This document shows positions 25,392 to 37,368 of a DNA stretch of 64,000 nt, one piece after another; position 1 is the stretch's first letter, and every line of letters begins with the position of its first letter. Origin of the DNA: Photobacterium profundum (lineage in GTDB: Bacteria; Pseudomonadota; Gammaproteobacteria; Enterobacterales; Vibrionaceae); assembly GCF_003026285.1 (NCBI RefSeq), contig NZ_PYOD01000001.1, positions 930,001 through 994,000 on the forward strand. Reading direction: 5' to 3'. Made by a program: the position numbers and the translations under genes. The notes under the pieces were generated by a model. It searched no databases, was not told where the DNA came from, and saw only the letters and a list, made by a program, of their open reading frames with translations.

Positions 25392-25553
25392 CTTGGTAAG
25401 GAACGAAACTATCAATACGCAAGTTTCAGAACATCTCGACACCATACTTGATTATTGTTATGAGTAAATTAAATGAGAGAAAGCGTGAGAGTAAGGTTGC
25501 AAACCAATATGCAATAGGAGTAAGATTACGAATATTAAATCAGGAGTCGTAAT

Positions 25554-26000
25554 ATGTTTGATTCACTAGAATTTAAAAAGGTCACTACGACAGGGCGAGC
25601 TACATCGAATGACCCTGTGAGCATCACTCATAGCTTCAAGACAAAGAAGAACGAGATAATGTTCAGGTTAAGCCGTGATGTTATGGACAAATGTGATTTT
25701 AAATATCATGACAAAGTTCATATCCTATTCGCAGCAGACGATACTGTTTGTCGGATCATAAAGTCGGATCAAGCTGGAGCAGTAACATTAAGCCAGCAGA
25801 TCAAAGGCAATGAAAACTCTGCGGGTTTAGTTCGTTTGACCTATAAATCGTCTCTTCCAAACTTTCTAGAAAAAGAGAGTAAAGATAAGATTCTCGATAG
25901 AGTTAGATATGTACACGAAGATGATAAAATTCAGTATGACAGTGGCGCTGTGACATTCCAGCTCAAACTTGTTGATACTGATGTAAAAGAAGAGAAATAA
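25554..26000 (+). CDS. Unknown element protein
   Basis: 148 residues, soluble. A region FRLSRDVMDKCDFKYHDKVHILFAADDTVC reads like strand-helix-strand of a small DNA- or nucleotide-binding fold; the rest is polar. CAGGAG lies 8 nt upstream of the ATG. It has its own promoter region and terminator, so it is a single-gene transcription unit. No family recognised. Confidence 0.6.
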   Translation: MFDSLEFKKVTTTGRATSNDPVSITHSFKTKKNEIMFRLSRDVMDKCDFKYHDKVHILFAADDTVCRIIKSDQAGAVTLSQQIKGNENSAGLVRLTYKSSLPNFLEKESKDKILDRVRYVHEDDKIQYDSGAVTFQLKLVDTDVKEEK

Positions 26001-26030
26001 AAAAAGGCACCCCTAATGGAACGCCTTTTT
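26001..26030 (+). terminator. Rho-independent terminator
   Basis: AAAAAGGC and GCCTTTTT, 14-nt loop, directly after the stop codon of the 148-residue gene. Confidence 0.75.
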
Positions 26031-26183
26031 CTAAGTCGTAAGATGATACGTCTGTTAATGTAGGTAGTGGAATACCGACTAGAGCACACTTACTAATTTG
26101 TATATTCGCAATAATAGTAACTGCTCACACAGACAAAATCAATCTTACTGTTTGTCAACACCCAAAATATGGGAGGGGCTTCT

Positions 26184-26324
26184 ATGCCTTCAATTAGTAA
26201 GACAGGTTGTGCGTCTAAATTAGATCTACGCAATCCTATGTGTCAATGTGTGGGACGTCAGTTATGCCTTTGGTGTCCTTGTGCTTCAAATAACAGCAAA
26301 CTAGGAGGATTCCAACATGACTGA
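26184..26324 (+). CDS. Cysteine-rich 46-residue peptide
   Basis: The ATG at 26184 follows GGGAGGGG by 5 nt, a strong ribosome binding site. Six cysteines fall in Cys9 and a MCQCVGRQLCLWCPC cluster (Cys20, 22, 28, 31, 33), suggesting a metal site. The 3' end overlaps the next small gene by 8 nt. Seen directly; function unknown. Confidence 0.5.
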   Translation: MPSISKTGCASKLDLRNPMCQCVGRQLCLWCPCASNNSKLGGFQHD

Positions 26325-26445
26325 TAAAAAATACCCTTACGTAGAAGATGGTTATGTCTATTGCGCTCGTTTTAAACATTGGCGTTCAGGGGAATATGTT
26401 TATCCGAAGAAAGCCAAGTGTTTCCGGTTTAAAATCGGCAAGTAA
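26317..26445 (+). CDS. Basic, aromatic 42-residue protein
   Basis: The ATG at 26317 follows the perfect Shine-Dalgarno AGGAGG by 8 nt. The product starts MTDKKYPYVEDGYVYCARFK and is rich in Tyr, Lys and Arg, with two Cys. It overlaps the Cys-rich gene, so they are translationally coupled. A hairpin follows. No homology recognised, but the initiation signal makes it credible. Confidence 0.6.
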   Translation: MTDKKYPYVEDGYVYCARFKHWRSGEYVYPKKAKCFRFKIGK

Positions 26446-26452
26446 CTAGGAC

Positions 26453-26475
26453 AAGACCCGTTTAACGCGGGTCTT
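26453..26475. terminator. Terminator-like hairpin
   Basis: AAGACCCG and CGGGTCTT pair perfectly around TTTAACG. The T-run is weak on both strands. It separates the small-gene pair (plus) from the integrase (minus). Confidence 0.5.
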
Positions 26476-26493
26476 GCCTTATCTAATCTTAAG

Positions 26494-28323
26494 TTACTCA
26501 TTCATGTATCCAGCAATTACACCTTCCAGTAAACCAAGCCTTGTTAGTTCTTCAGCTCTTTCTGTCTTTTCCTTTAGCCTTCGCTTTGCTGCTCCTCTAG
26601 CTTGCTGTGACCTTTCAACATATGTCTTTAACTCTTTATGTCTTGGCTCAAATTCAAAGAGTAGTTCTGGTTCGTCACTTACTGTACATCCTAGCTCTAG
26701 CTCATCATGCACCTTCTCAACCAAGGTTAACGCTACGCCATGTTCAAGACCTTCCTGAAACTGTAGCTCTAAGACCTCCTGACCATAATGATCAACAAAT
26801 ACCATGACACCTTGGGCATGCGAGTAACACCAGAATAGATGGATAGAAGAAAAGATATTGCGCAGCTCTGCATTGAAGTCCAATCTCTTAGCAGCAATTG
26901 TCCTGACATCTCCCATATCCAAAGTAGACAAGACTTTTTCCAACTTAATCACACGTTCAAGCCTAACAGCTCTATCTTCTGTCTTAGGAAGAGCCTGTGT
27001 TCTTACGTCTTCAATCTGCTCTCTTATACCTATAATCTCAGCTTCAAGAGCAGCAGCTCGGCTAACAAAAACCTGTACTCCTTGGCCTTGTTCGATTGCA
27101 GACACGATATATTCTAAGGCTTCCTGCTTTAATTCGATGTCTCTTTGAAGCTCTGATACATGTTCATTAACCTTCCTAGTCAAATCCAAATCTGTATCAC
27201 CTCTTGTGTAATGATCCATAAAAAGAGGAAATGCCTGCTTAAAGTGACGTTCAATAACAGAAGAATCCCACTGAAGGTTTAGACACTCACCACCGCCACT
27301 ACTTGCTCTTGTACAGACAAAGTGGGTACTTGCAGGTGAACCATGTGTCTTTCTTCCTTTCGTAGCTACAGTCATAGGAGAACCGCAGTTCCCACACTTA
27401 ATTAAAGACGTGAAAAGATTATGAGCACGCCCTTTACTGAATTGACCTGAATGATTATCTCTTTTTCTTATCGTAGACTGCACAGCTTGGAAAGAACTTA
27501 CACTAACGATAGATGGGTAATAATTATTGATCGGCTCTCCAATCGGAATCCTCTTATCTTCTGAGTTCTTTTGGTGATACTGGAACTCACCTATCGCTGC
27601 ACGATTTTTAAGTATTGCGGCTATAACAGCAGCTCTCCATTCAACTCCAGTCCTAAACGTTGGTACGCGGGTATCATTTAGTCTTCTCGCAATTGTCTGA
27701 TAACCAGCACCGCCAGCGCACCACTTAAACATAAGCCTTACTGCCTCGGCCTTGTCTTCATCAATAACAACTTGCTCACCTTCCCACTTGAGCCAACTTG
27801 GTAAACGAGATGCTCTACACACCTTCCCTGTCTGCAATGAATCTTGCCTACGCTTCTCCCAGATAGACTTACCACGCTGACTCTTAATCATGCTCTCGTT
27901 ATGTGCCCGTTCCATGTAGATAATGGACTTCATTAAGCGCATTACATCCATTTCACCACGTTTATACATTTCACCATCATGTAAAGTAACTACAACGATT
28001 CCCGCTCTAACTAAAGACTGTAACTGGTGCAAAGCCTCTTCAGGCTCAGTCCTGCTTAATCTGTCATGGTTCTCTACAAGTAAATAAGCACCCTTTGGTA
28101 TCTGGCCGTCCTGTACAAGAGTAAGAAAATCGCCCAAAGCACCATTTTGTACATTCCGACCTTTGAATGCAGATATACCAAAGTCATTGAAGGCATCTTC
28201 CTGCAAAGATAAGTCTTTTTCCTCTGCGTACTTCCTTGCAGCTTCCATCTGACGTCTATAGCTATCGCCCTTCGCCTGTCTTGGTGTGGAGAATCGCAAG
28301 TATGAGTAAGCTATTTTTTTCAT
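26494..28323 (-). CDS. Large serine recombinase (integrase)
   Basis: 609 residues. Resolvase domain at the N-terminus with nucleophile Ser in YLRFSTPRQ (Ser12) and LLVENHDRLSRTEPEEAL; recombinase domain (about 170-290, with GYQTIARRLNDTRVPTFRTG); zinc ribbon CGNCGSPM...CTRASSGGGEC; long coiled coil (about 385-460). This is the phiC31/TP901-type layout of unidirectional integrases, which use short att sites with a tiny common core, as seen at the ends of this element. It is 367 nt from attR. In the circle it lies 82 nt downstream of the reconstituted helix-turn-helix gene. Confidence 0.93.
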   Translation of the reverse strand: MKKIAYSYLRFSTPRQAKGDSYRRQMEAARKYAEEKDLSLQEDAFNDFGISAFKGRNVQNGALGDFLTLVQDGQIPKGAYLLVENHDRLSRTEPEEALHQLQSLVRAGIVVVTLHDGEMYKRGEMDVMRLMKSIIYMERAHNESMIKSQRGKSIWEKRRQDSLQTGKVCRASRLPSWLKWEGEQVVIDEDKAEAVRLMFKWCAGGAGYQTIARRLNDTRVPTFRTGVEWRAAVIAAILKNRAAIGEFQYHQKNSEDKRIPIGEPINNYYPSIVSVSSFQAVQSTIRKRDNHSGQFSKGRAHNLFTSLIKCGNCGSPMTVATKGRKTHGSPASTHFVCTRASSGGGECLNLQWDSSVIERHFKQAFPLFMDHYTRGDTDLDLTRKVNEHVSELQRDIELKQEALEYIVSAIEQGQGVQVFVSRAAALEAEIIGIREQIEDVRTQALPKTEDRAVRLERVIKLEKVLSTLDMGDVRTIAAKRLDFNAELRNIFSSIHLFWCYSHAQGVMVFVDHYGQEVLELQFQEGLEHGVALTLVEKVHDELELGCTVSDEPELLFEFEPRHKELKTYVERSQQARGAAKRRLKEKTERAEELTRLGLLEGVIAGYMNE

Positions 28324-28650
28324 GTAGTGTCTATTCCATAAGTAAGGTCGTGGATATTACTCACGAGCCAATCCATGTCGAGCTTTTGACTACAAATCGA
28401 ACCATTCAGACCGTACTATTTACATGGTGAATCCATGCCTCATCGTCATATATAACCTCAGTATCAAACAGTGCTGTAACGTCACTGTTAAATACATCCA
28501 CGTTACCCAGATCACACTCTTGCGTCTGGTCTTGGGATAAGTCAGTATTAGGAGAATAACTAGATAGAGAAAGAGACAGCGTTTCAGCAGCCAGCTCATC
28601 GGCATTTTGCTTATAACAGACTGTCTTACCAGTAGATTCAGAGGAATAAC
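28324..28650. other. attR-proximal region: C-terminal coding segment and new yffB promoter
   Basis: 327 nt. The minus strand carries the detached tail of the split helix-turn-helix gene; the plus strand must supply transcription of hybrid yffB. AGAGGAA (28640-28646) is the ribosome binding site of the hybrid gene. Confidence 0.6.
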
Positions 28651-30856
<2,206 letters not shown>

Positions 30857-31057
30857 ATGGAATGGTTACTCAACCCTTGGGTCATTACCGTTGTCATACT
30901 GAGTGTCGTTGTTAGCAATATTATGGCGTTGAAATACACGGCCAACATGAAGTTTGGTGATCGAGACAAAATTAAATACCTCAAAGAAAAGCACGATAAA
31001 GAACAAGCACTGCAAGATGAAGATAATAAGAAAAACAGTAACGATACTAGCAACTAG
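30857..31057 (+). CDS. DUF2897 small membrane protein
   Basis: 66 residues, starting directly after the M15 stop with GAGGTCT as ribosome binding site. One N-terminal membrane helix (about 6-27) and a highly charged tail (MKFGDRDKIKYLKEKHDKEQ). The arrangement fits DUF2897 proteins of vibrios. Function unknown. Last gene of the yffB-dapE operon. Confidence 0.75.
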   Translation: MEWLLNPWVITVVILSVVVSNIMALKYTANMKFGDRDKIKYLKEKHDKEQALQDEDNKKNSNDTSN

Positions 31058-31074
31058 CAAAAGACAACCCACAC

Positions 31075-31109
31075 AAAAAAGGCTTTGGTGTACTTCCCAA
31101 AGCCTTTTT
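31075..31109. terminator. Bidirectional terminator
   Basis: AAAAAAGGCTTTGG and CCAAAGCCTTTTT pair around an 8-nt loop, between the convergent DUF2897 and lipoprotein genes. Confidence 0.85.
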
Positions 31110-31127
31110 ATATCTGCAGTTTAGCGT

Positions 31128-32021
31128 TTACTCTTTTTCAATTGTGGTTATTGTGGCTATTTCTTCATTGATTTGAATTTGTTCTACTTTCTGTAGCTCA
31201 ATTTGCTCAATAAGACCCAAGCTCGGGTTAAACCAACGCTCAGCAGACGTTGCAAACTCCATAGAGTCCATATCTTCGCAGTTCACATAGTAAATATTGT
31301 CTTCTTTCAGGTAAGCCGCTTCGATAGTTTCGTTTGATACCGTGAAGGTTTTGCGTACGCCAGTTTCACCCACCAGCTGTTGCCAAGCCACATTACAAGA
31401 AGCAGTATCCGGCAATCCTTGAACCCAATCGTGCTCTTCGAAATCCTCAAGCATGCTCTTTACGGATGTACCTGCTAACGTTAGTTTTAGCGAAACAGTA
31501 TTCTCGCTGATATCAATATTCGGGCTCTTTTCTTTAACATCTGCACCATTCAAGCGGAAAACTGGGCTGCTATGCATCAACATCGGAATCAAGCGGCTAT
31601 CTAATAAATAAGCATCCGTAACTTCATGTAGGGTACCGTCTGTACCTGCAAAGTAGAGTGTGTTGTCTACTTCACCATCATCTTGTACTTCATCTGAGTA
31701 GTAGAACTGCTGAACACCATAATTGACCAAGTCGTTGACAATGTTGATAACGTCTTCGCTGCCAGGTTCTTGTTCCAATGCCGCCAACATTTGTTCACTG
31801 TCGAGCGATTGGAAACTCAACTTCATCTCACCTTCATGTTGGCCGTCAATGCTAAACGTGTAGTTCAGTTTAGTTGCGGAGCTTGGTGCAAACTCAGAGT
31901 TTTGAATCGGGTAATTAAAAGTACTACCAGTATCTTTACCTGAGCCAGAAGAAGAAGAACCACCACCACAGCCATAAAGTGCAATTGTTACTGCTGCGAT
32001 AAGCGTCATTTTTTTTAGCAT
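31128..32021 (-). CDS. Lipoprotein of unknown function
   Basis: 297 residues from the ATG at 32021 (AAGGA 10 nt upstream). Signal with lipobox ALYGC, then a glycine/serine linker GGGSSSSGSG. The mature part is acidic and beta-rich (NYTFSIDGQHEGEMKLSFQS, TVSLKLTLAGTSVKSMLEDF, YYVNCEDMDSMEFATSAERW). It lies 152 nt downstream of the ToxR-like regulator on the same strand and may be its target. No family recognised. Confidence 0.75.
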   Translation of the reverse strand: MLKKMTLIAAVTIALYGCGGGSSSSGSGKDTGSTFNYPIQNSEFAPSSATKLNYTFSIDGQHEGEMKLSFQSLDSEQMLAALEQEPGSEDVINIVNDLVNYGVQQFYYSDEVQDDGEVDNTLYFAGTDGTLHEVTDAYLLDSRLIPMLMHSSPVFRLNGADVKEKSPNIDISENTVSLKLTLAGTSVKSMLEDFEEHDWVQGLPDTASCNVAWQQLVGETGVRKTFTVSNETIEAAYLKEDNIYYVNCEDMDSMEFATSAERWFNPSLGLIEQIELQKVEQIQINEEIATITTIEKE

Positions 32022-32173
32022 AGCTTTACATTCCTTATCAAGAAAACCCAAAAAGTCGGGCTATTGTTCGAATGCCGGCATGCTAATTTTTGTGACTAAA
32101 AAGGGCAAAAAACAAAAGATAATAAAAGATAATAAAAGAAAACAAAAGCTTAATTTTATATTTATATCTTTGT

Positions 32174-33742
32174 TTATATTGGTTTTATATCTCGATCTAC
32201 GTTAGTACAGTATTCTTCGATAAGCGCTTTCCAGCGCATGACAATATCTTTATCTTTCATACTCACACGCAATGTTTTCCACGGTTGTAAACAGGTTTCT
32301 TTAGATTCAGGCTGAGACAAACGATTGAACAGCGCTTCCGAAGGCATCACGCGCAGCAGCGCGACTAAAGATTCCATGTAGTTGAGACGAAACTGATCGA
32401 GTTTGTTCTGCTTATAGGCGATATGAGAAACGAACGTGTAGATCAACGCATTTTGAATGAGTGAATCGCCAGCCGGTGTCGTCAGCAGAGTTTTCGCTTT
32501 ATCGAGGTTACCGATTTTGTAATACAAGATACCTAACCACAAACTCAATTCATCTGGCAGTACATCGAATACAGACTGAGCTTGGTTAAGGAAGTTTTCT
32601 AGTTTGGTTTTGTCTTGTTCATACAGCACAAGATGTCTGGCAATAGTGATTGCCGCAAATTCATCCGCTTGCTCTAGAGGCTCGCTAGGGAAATTGTCAT
32701 CAATCAGCATCTTTTCATGCGTATCTGACAGTATCCAAACGTTTTTAGATAGTTCTGGCAAATTGAAGTATTGCGTAACATCAGTATGAATTTGGAACAG
32801 GTCACTTTGTAGGTGAGATAGACGTAATACATATTGATTGCGGAAGGCCAGTTTCCCCGTTGCTGGGTAAATCAGATTTATCTGCGCTTTAAGGATATTT
32901 TTCTCAGGGCCATCTTTCAGTTCAATATTGAGTTCGTAGTCACTCGTCTGCATGTTGCGCGCCCCCGGAAAGTAGGGTGTATCATCAATTGGGTCGAGGA
33001 AATAACTTGGAGCATCTTGGTTGGCAATATCGGTATAAGGGTATTCAATTTGTTGTTGAAGCAGTACCGCTTTGATTACTTTACGGTAATGTCTTGCTTG
33101 CGATCCAATAGCATCGATACGATTGAGCAGCAGTTCAACTTTTGGAATCAAAAGCTGATTACGAGTTTGTTGAGTTGAGATCTCTTGTTGTTGCCAAACC
33201 ATGAACCCCAAAGTGATGCTACAAAGCGCTAATAGAGTACATAGTCCATAGGCGAAACGAACTCGCAAACTGTTTGGCTGGGTCATGTCTGATTGTACTA
33301 TTCCAGCTTTGCGCTTCTTTGTTTTTTCAGGTGGCAATAAACAAATATTGGCAGGGTTAAGGAAGTAACCTTTACGTGGATAAGTGACAAGCAATTTAGC
33401 AGCATCGTGCTCAGGTGAATGTAGCTGTAATAGAGAGCGTAACGTGCTGATGCGATTAGTCAGAACATTCTTCGAGATGAATTTGCTTTGCCACACTGTT
33501 TCGATGATCGTGTTAACGGAAAGAGGCTGACCAACACTGGTCAGCAGCAATTCCAATAGCTCAATGGTGCGAGGCTCAAGATCTATCGTTATCGACGCCT
33601 TATGAAGAGTTTGAGTCTCTGGGTTATAGATAAGCTCGCCAATAGCAATACAGCTATTTGTTTGTTTTGCTTGTAACAGAAAGTCGCGCATACCATAACA
33701 ATCATTTGGAAATGGTGAAATATTATATATTTGTTGAAGCAT
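32174..33742 (-). CDS. ToxR/CadC-like membrane-bound transcriptional regulator
   Basis: 522 residues. An OmpR-type winged helix near the N-terminus (about 35-130: LEPRTIELLELLLTSVGQPL, FISKNVLTNRISTLRSLL, TYPRKGYFL) is followed by a basic linker, one membrane helix (about 163-184, FAYGLCTLLALCSITLGFMV) and a large periplasmic domain. This layout is that of CadC/ToxR one-component regulators, which bind DNA from the membrane. The signal is unknown. Confidence 0.85.
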   Translation of the reverse strand: MLQQIYNISPFPNDCYGMRDFLLQAKQTNSCIAIGELIYNPETQTLHKASITIDLEPRTIELLELLLTSVGQPLSVNTIIETVWQSKFISKNVLTNRISTLRSLLQLHSPEHDAAKLLVTYPRKGYFLNPANICLLPPEKTKKRKAGIVQSDMTQPNSLRVRFAYGLCTLLALCSITLGFMVWQQQEISTQQTRNQLLIPKVELLLNRIDAIGSQARHYRKVIKAVLLQQQIEYPYTDIANQDAPSYFLDPIDDTPYFPGARNMQTSDYELNIELKDGPEKNILKAQINLIYPATGKLAFRNQYVLRLSHLQSDLFQIHTDVTQYFNLPELSKNVWILSDTHEKMLIDDNFPSEPLEQADEFAAITIARHLVLYEQDKTKLENFLNQAQSVFDVLPDELSLWLGILYYKIGNLDKAKTLLTTPAGDSLIQNALIYTFVSHIAYKQNKLDQFRLNYMESLVALLRVMPSEALFNRLSQPESKETCLQPWKTLRVSMKDKDIVMRWKALIEEYCTNVDRDIKPI

Positions 33743-34025
33743 AAAATCTTATAAATTACGCTCCAATCATTACAGCTAGATTATGAAGCATAAGTCATAT
33801 GATAGCGGAGTCATCTAAATTAGCCTAACCAAAAAGAGAAAGTGCCAAACTTTAAAGGATAGAAATATAATGCCCCTTTGTGTGGCAACAAAGGATCACT
33901 GCATAATATTGAAATGAAGTTAAAAAATCCCCAGCTTTTAAACTGAGGATTTCTGTATAATAGTCAGGCCAGTGGCAACTTTTTTATATGAGTAAAACCA
34001 TTCTAGCTTGGTATAAGCATTACGT

Positions 34026-35282
34026 TTATGGGCGTACTAAGTAGTCAGCCTGACCTACCCACTTGTAACTTGTTAGCTCTTCTAAGCCCATAGGGCCACG
34101 TGCATGCAGCTTCTGAGTAGATACAGCAACCTCGGCACCTAAACCAAACTGCGCACCGTCTGTAAAGCGTGTAGATGCATTCACATACACAGCAGCAGAG
34201 CCTGCAGCATTAACGAAACGTTCAGCAGATTGAATATCGTTAGTCAAAATCGCATCAGAGTGGCTCGCGTTATGTTTACGCATGTGGGCAATAGCTTCTG
34301 CAACATCGGCAACCACTTTTACGCCTAACGTGAAACTTAACCATTCAGTATCAAAATCACCGTCTGCAACATGGCGCAATGCCGCCGCTTTTCCTTCAAG
34401 GAAAGAATACGCCGCATCGTCAGCAACAAATTCAACGTTACTTTTGTTTAAACGCTCTGCTAAACGAGGTAAAAAAGTCTCTGCCACTTTTTCGCTCACC
34501 AACAACGTATCCAATGCATTACACGCTGATGGGCGCTGCGCTTTGGCATTTTCAACCACATCAATTGAACGAGATATATCCGCAGAATGATCAACGTAAA
34601 CATGGCTAATACCAAAGCCACCGATAATCACAGGAATGGTGCTGTTTTCTTTACACATTTTATGCAAGCCAGCACCACCACGTGGAATAATCATATCAAC
34701 GTACTGATCAAGGCGCAGTAACTGCGATACTAACTCACGATCCGGTTTGTCGATGTACTGAACCGATGCCGCGGGTAACTCTGCTTTTTTCAATGCGACT
34801 TGAATAACTTTCACTAATTCCACATTAGAATGAAATGTTTCACGTCCACCACGTAAAATACTGGCATTACCTGTTTTCAAACACAATGCAGCAATATCAA
34901 TCGTTACATTTGGGCGGGCTTCGTAGATAACACCGACAACGCCCAATGGCACACGACGACGGCTTAAACGCATGCCGTTTTCCAATACTCGGCTATCAAG
35001 CTCGGCACCCACAGGATCATTCAAGCTGATCACGTTACGGACGTCATTGGCAATGCCGATTAATCTGTCTTCATTCAGTAAAAGACGATCAATCAATGCC
35101 TCTGTCATTCCTGATTCACGTGCAGCATTAATATCTTTTGCATTGGCTGCTAAAATAGCGTCTTTGTTTGCCTCTAGCTCATCGGCAATGATCGCTAATG
35201 CTTGGTTCTTTTGTGCTGTCGCTACTGTCGCTAATTCGAAAGCCGCTTCTTGAGCCGCTTTGCCCATATGTTCAAGATTCAC
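34026..35282 (-). CDS. proA: Gamma-glutamyl phosphate reductase
   Basis: 418 residues from the GTG at 35282, preceded by AGAGGA at 6 nt; this matches the 417 of E. coli, while the upstream ATG gives an extra ten residues. NADPH-dependent second step of proline synthesis. The catalytic Cys is in [26 protein letters not shown] and [14 protein letters not shown] are also canonical. It lies downstream of proB in the usual proBA operon, here proB then proA with 89 nt between. Confidence 0.96.
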   Translation of the reverse strand: MNLEHMGKAAQEAAFELATVATAQKNQALAIIADELEANKDAILAANAKDINAARESGMTEALIDRLLLNEDRLIGIANDVRNVISLNDPVGAELDSRVLENGMRLSRRRVPLGVVGVIYEARPNVTIDIAALCLKTGNASILRGGRETFHSNVELVKVIQVALKKAELPAASVQYIDKPDRELVSQLLRLDQYVDMIIPRGGAGLHKMCKENSTIPVIIGGFGISHVYVDHSADISRSIDVVENAKAQRPSACNALDTLLVSEKVAETFLPRLAERLNKSNVEFVADDAAYSFLEGKAAALRHVADGDFDTEWLSFTLGVKVVADVAEAIAHMRKHNASHSDAILTNDIQSAERFVNAAGSAAVYVNASTRFTDGAQFGLGAEVAVSTQKLHARGPMGLEELTSYKWVGQADYLVRP

Positions 35283-35371
35283 AATATTTCCTCTTTCATG
35301 CCAAGTCATCAATATACGTTACGTTGGTTTAATTACATTACTACTGTAAATAACCACTTTAAATGATGGCT

Positions 35372-36589
35372 TTAAATAACCACTAGATCATCACGGTGAA
35401 TAGCAACAGGACCATATTCATAACCCAGCACTTTATAAATATCTTGGCTGTGCTTACCTACAATCATTGCCATATCGCGGCTTGAATAGCGACAAATACC
35501 GCGGGCTAACAAAACACCGTTGGTATCGAAAATTCGTGCTACTTCGCCACGTTCAAATGCCCCTTTTACTTCGCTAATACCTTTCGATAGTAAGCTACTG
35601 CCTCTTTCCAGTACGGCCTTAGCGGCACCAGTATCAATCACAATATCACCAGCAGGTGGGGGGCCCGCTAAAATCCAACGCTTACGACTTTCTAGTGGTG
35701 TATCTAACGGAAGAAAGCGTGTTCCTACCGACTCACCACTGGCTAAATCAGAAATCACATCGGGGCGACTACCCGCTGCAATAATCACTTCAATACCCGC
35801 ACGACGAGCAACATCTGCGGCTTGTAGTTTAGTTGCCATACCGCCAGTACCTAAACCACCTACGCTACCGCCCGCCAATTTGCGCAGTGTTTCATCAATG
35901 GTATGCACTTCGCGAATAAGCTCTGCATCTGGGTTATTACGAGGATCCGCCGTAAATAAACCGGGTTGATCAGTTAATAGCAGCAGCTTATCTGCACCAC
36001 CTAAAATACCCACCAAAGCAGATAAATTATCATTATCGCCTACTTTTATTTCAGTGGTAGCAACCGCATCGTTTTCATTTACAACTGGAATAATGCCGTT
36101 ATCTAATAAGGCAATAAGCATATCTCGTGCATTCAAGTAACGTTCACGATCATCGAGATCGGCACGTGTTAGCAGCATCTGACCGACATGAAGACCATAA
36201 ATGCCAAACAAGCTTTCCCACTCTTGAATCAAACGGCTTTGACCTACAGCAGCAAGTAACTGTTTGCTTGCCATTGTTTTAGGCAGTTCAGGATAACCTA
36301 AATGCTCTCGACCAGCTGCAATCGCACCTGATGTCACAATAATCACTTTATGACCATGGCGTCGAAGATAAGCACATTGGCGAACCAACTCAACCATATG
36401 AGCACGATCTAGCTTCAAAGTACCACCCGTTAATACACTGGTACCAAGCTTTACAACAATGGTTTGCTTGGGGGGGAGCGTTTGTTTATCCGATAAAGGC
36501 GGTGTCATAGACCCTACGTGTTTTTCAACATTCGAAAGATCGCCTTCAAGCTTTAGTGCATTAACATTTAGGTGTTTAGTATCAGCCAT
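35372..36589 (-). CDS. proB: Glutamate 5-kinase
   Basis: 405 residues from the ATG at 36589; the start is uncertain because no ribosome binding site is clear, and an internal ATG at 36508 (MTPPLSDK) would give 378, nearer the family's 367. Amino-acid kinase domain with [31 protein letters not shown] and [24 protein letters not shown] motifs, then a C-terminal PUA domain ([25 protein letters not shown]). Phosphorylates glutamate in proline synthesis; proline-inhibited in relatives. Confidence 0.95.
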   Translation of the reverse strand: MADTKHLNVNALKLEGDLSNVEKHVGSMTPPLSDKQTLPPKQTIVVKLGTSVLTGGTLKLDRAHMVELVRQCAYLRRHGHKVIIVTSGAIAAGREHLGYPELPKTMASKQLLAAVGQSRLIQEWESLFGIYGLHVGQMLLTRADLDDRERYLNARDMLIALLDNGIIPVVNENDAVATTEIKVGDNDNLSALVGILGGADKLLLLTDQPGLFTADPRNNPDAELIREVHTIDETLRKLAGGSVGGLGTGGMATKLQAADVARRAGIEVIIAAGSRPDVISDLASGESVGTRFLPLDTPLESRKRWILAGPPPAGDIVIDTGAAKAVLERGSSLLSKGISEVKGAFERGEVARIFDTNGVLLARGICRYSSRDMAMIVGKHSQDIYKVLGYEYGPVAIHRDDLVVI

Positions 36590-36809
36590 GGGAATAAACA
36601 AAAAGTAGATAATAAGTGTGCATTTGTTTTATCAATCCCATTGCAAGATCACAAGAGAAATGCAGCAATCATATGAAGAATTAATAAAATAAAATGGGAT
36701 TCAGCTAAAAATAGAACGAAACAGTCTAAAGTACCGTTAAAATGATAAAGACCTCTTTGTCGCTAACCGCTAACAATGAAGCCTTTTAAGATCGTTTGTT
36801 TGTTATTTA

Positions 36810-37211
36810 TTACGCAGAACCAAGTACCGCTTCTTCTAACTCAGCGCTTGCTTGTATATCCAATTGACAATCTTCTTTGACAAACTTAGTCAATTTAACA
36901 TAAAAATCATCTAGTGTTTTTAGCACAGCTTCAGCATGTTTTGCCGGTAACGAACCTTTAATCCAGTTACCTTTAGCATCATAGCGACCAAAATCGTAAC
37001 GGTATTCAAAGCCGATATCAGTTGCCGTTAAGACTAACCACCACCCCCAAAACTCGCGCTCTTCAGGAGATTTATTGGCACTAATACAGCTTGCTAAGCA
37101 GTCAAAGAAAAACTCACCTTCTTTGGATTGCTGTTTGCGTAAATAAGGTCCAAGCGCCGTCAGTTTCGTCATTAAACGACCATGTGGCGGAAAAATAGTA
37201 TCAGTAGTCAT
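36810..37211 (-). CDS. crl: Sigma factor-binding protein Crl
   Basis: 133 residues from the ATG at 37211, equal to E. coli Crl; the open frame extends 19 codons upstream without support. Crl binds RpoS and helps it form holoenzyme. Hallmarks TALGPYLRK, FFFDCLASCIS and EREFWGWWLVL are present. It lies between frsA and proB, a conserved neighbourhood. Confidence 0.93.
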   Translation of the reverse strand: MTTDTIFPPHGRLMTKLTALGPYLRKQQSKEGEFFFDCLASCISANKSPEEREFWGWWLVLTATDIGFEYRYDFGRYDAKGNWIKGSLPAKHAEAVLKTLDDFYVKLTKFVKEDCQLDIQASAELEEAVLGSA

Positions 37212-37368
37212 CGCATATCCCCATCCATAGTATATGTATGTAACATCATACATAAAATACTCAACCACTTAAGTATGGTCTAACTCAGTTATAAAACCAT
37301 TAAAGCCATACTAGATGCGTATTGGCAACATTTTATTTACATAATCAGACCAGACCTTACTATTTTTC

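Larger units (their letters stand above)
24939..25553. other. Regulatory region between HNH gene and plus-strand gene
   Basis: 615 nt with a 42-codon ORF (25162-25290), two tandem CGTATGCATTA copies (25303 and 25315) and the overlapping inverted repeats at 25352-25391. It must carry the promoter of the 148-residue gene at 25554. Confidence 0.6.

Noticed and set aside
26494..28323. Transposase of an insertion sequence instead of an integrase
   Set aside because: No terminal inverted repeats, and the domain order (resolvase, recombinase, zinc ribbon, coiled coil) and the split yffB fit site-specific integration.
36508..36589. Shorter start for proB at 36508
   Set aside because: It would bring the length closer to the family, but no better ribosome binding site is seen; it is noted in the proB entry instead of chosen.
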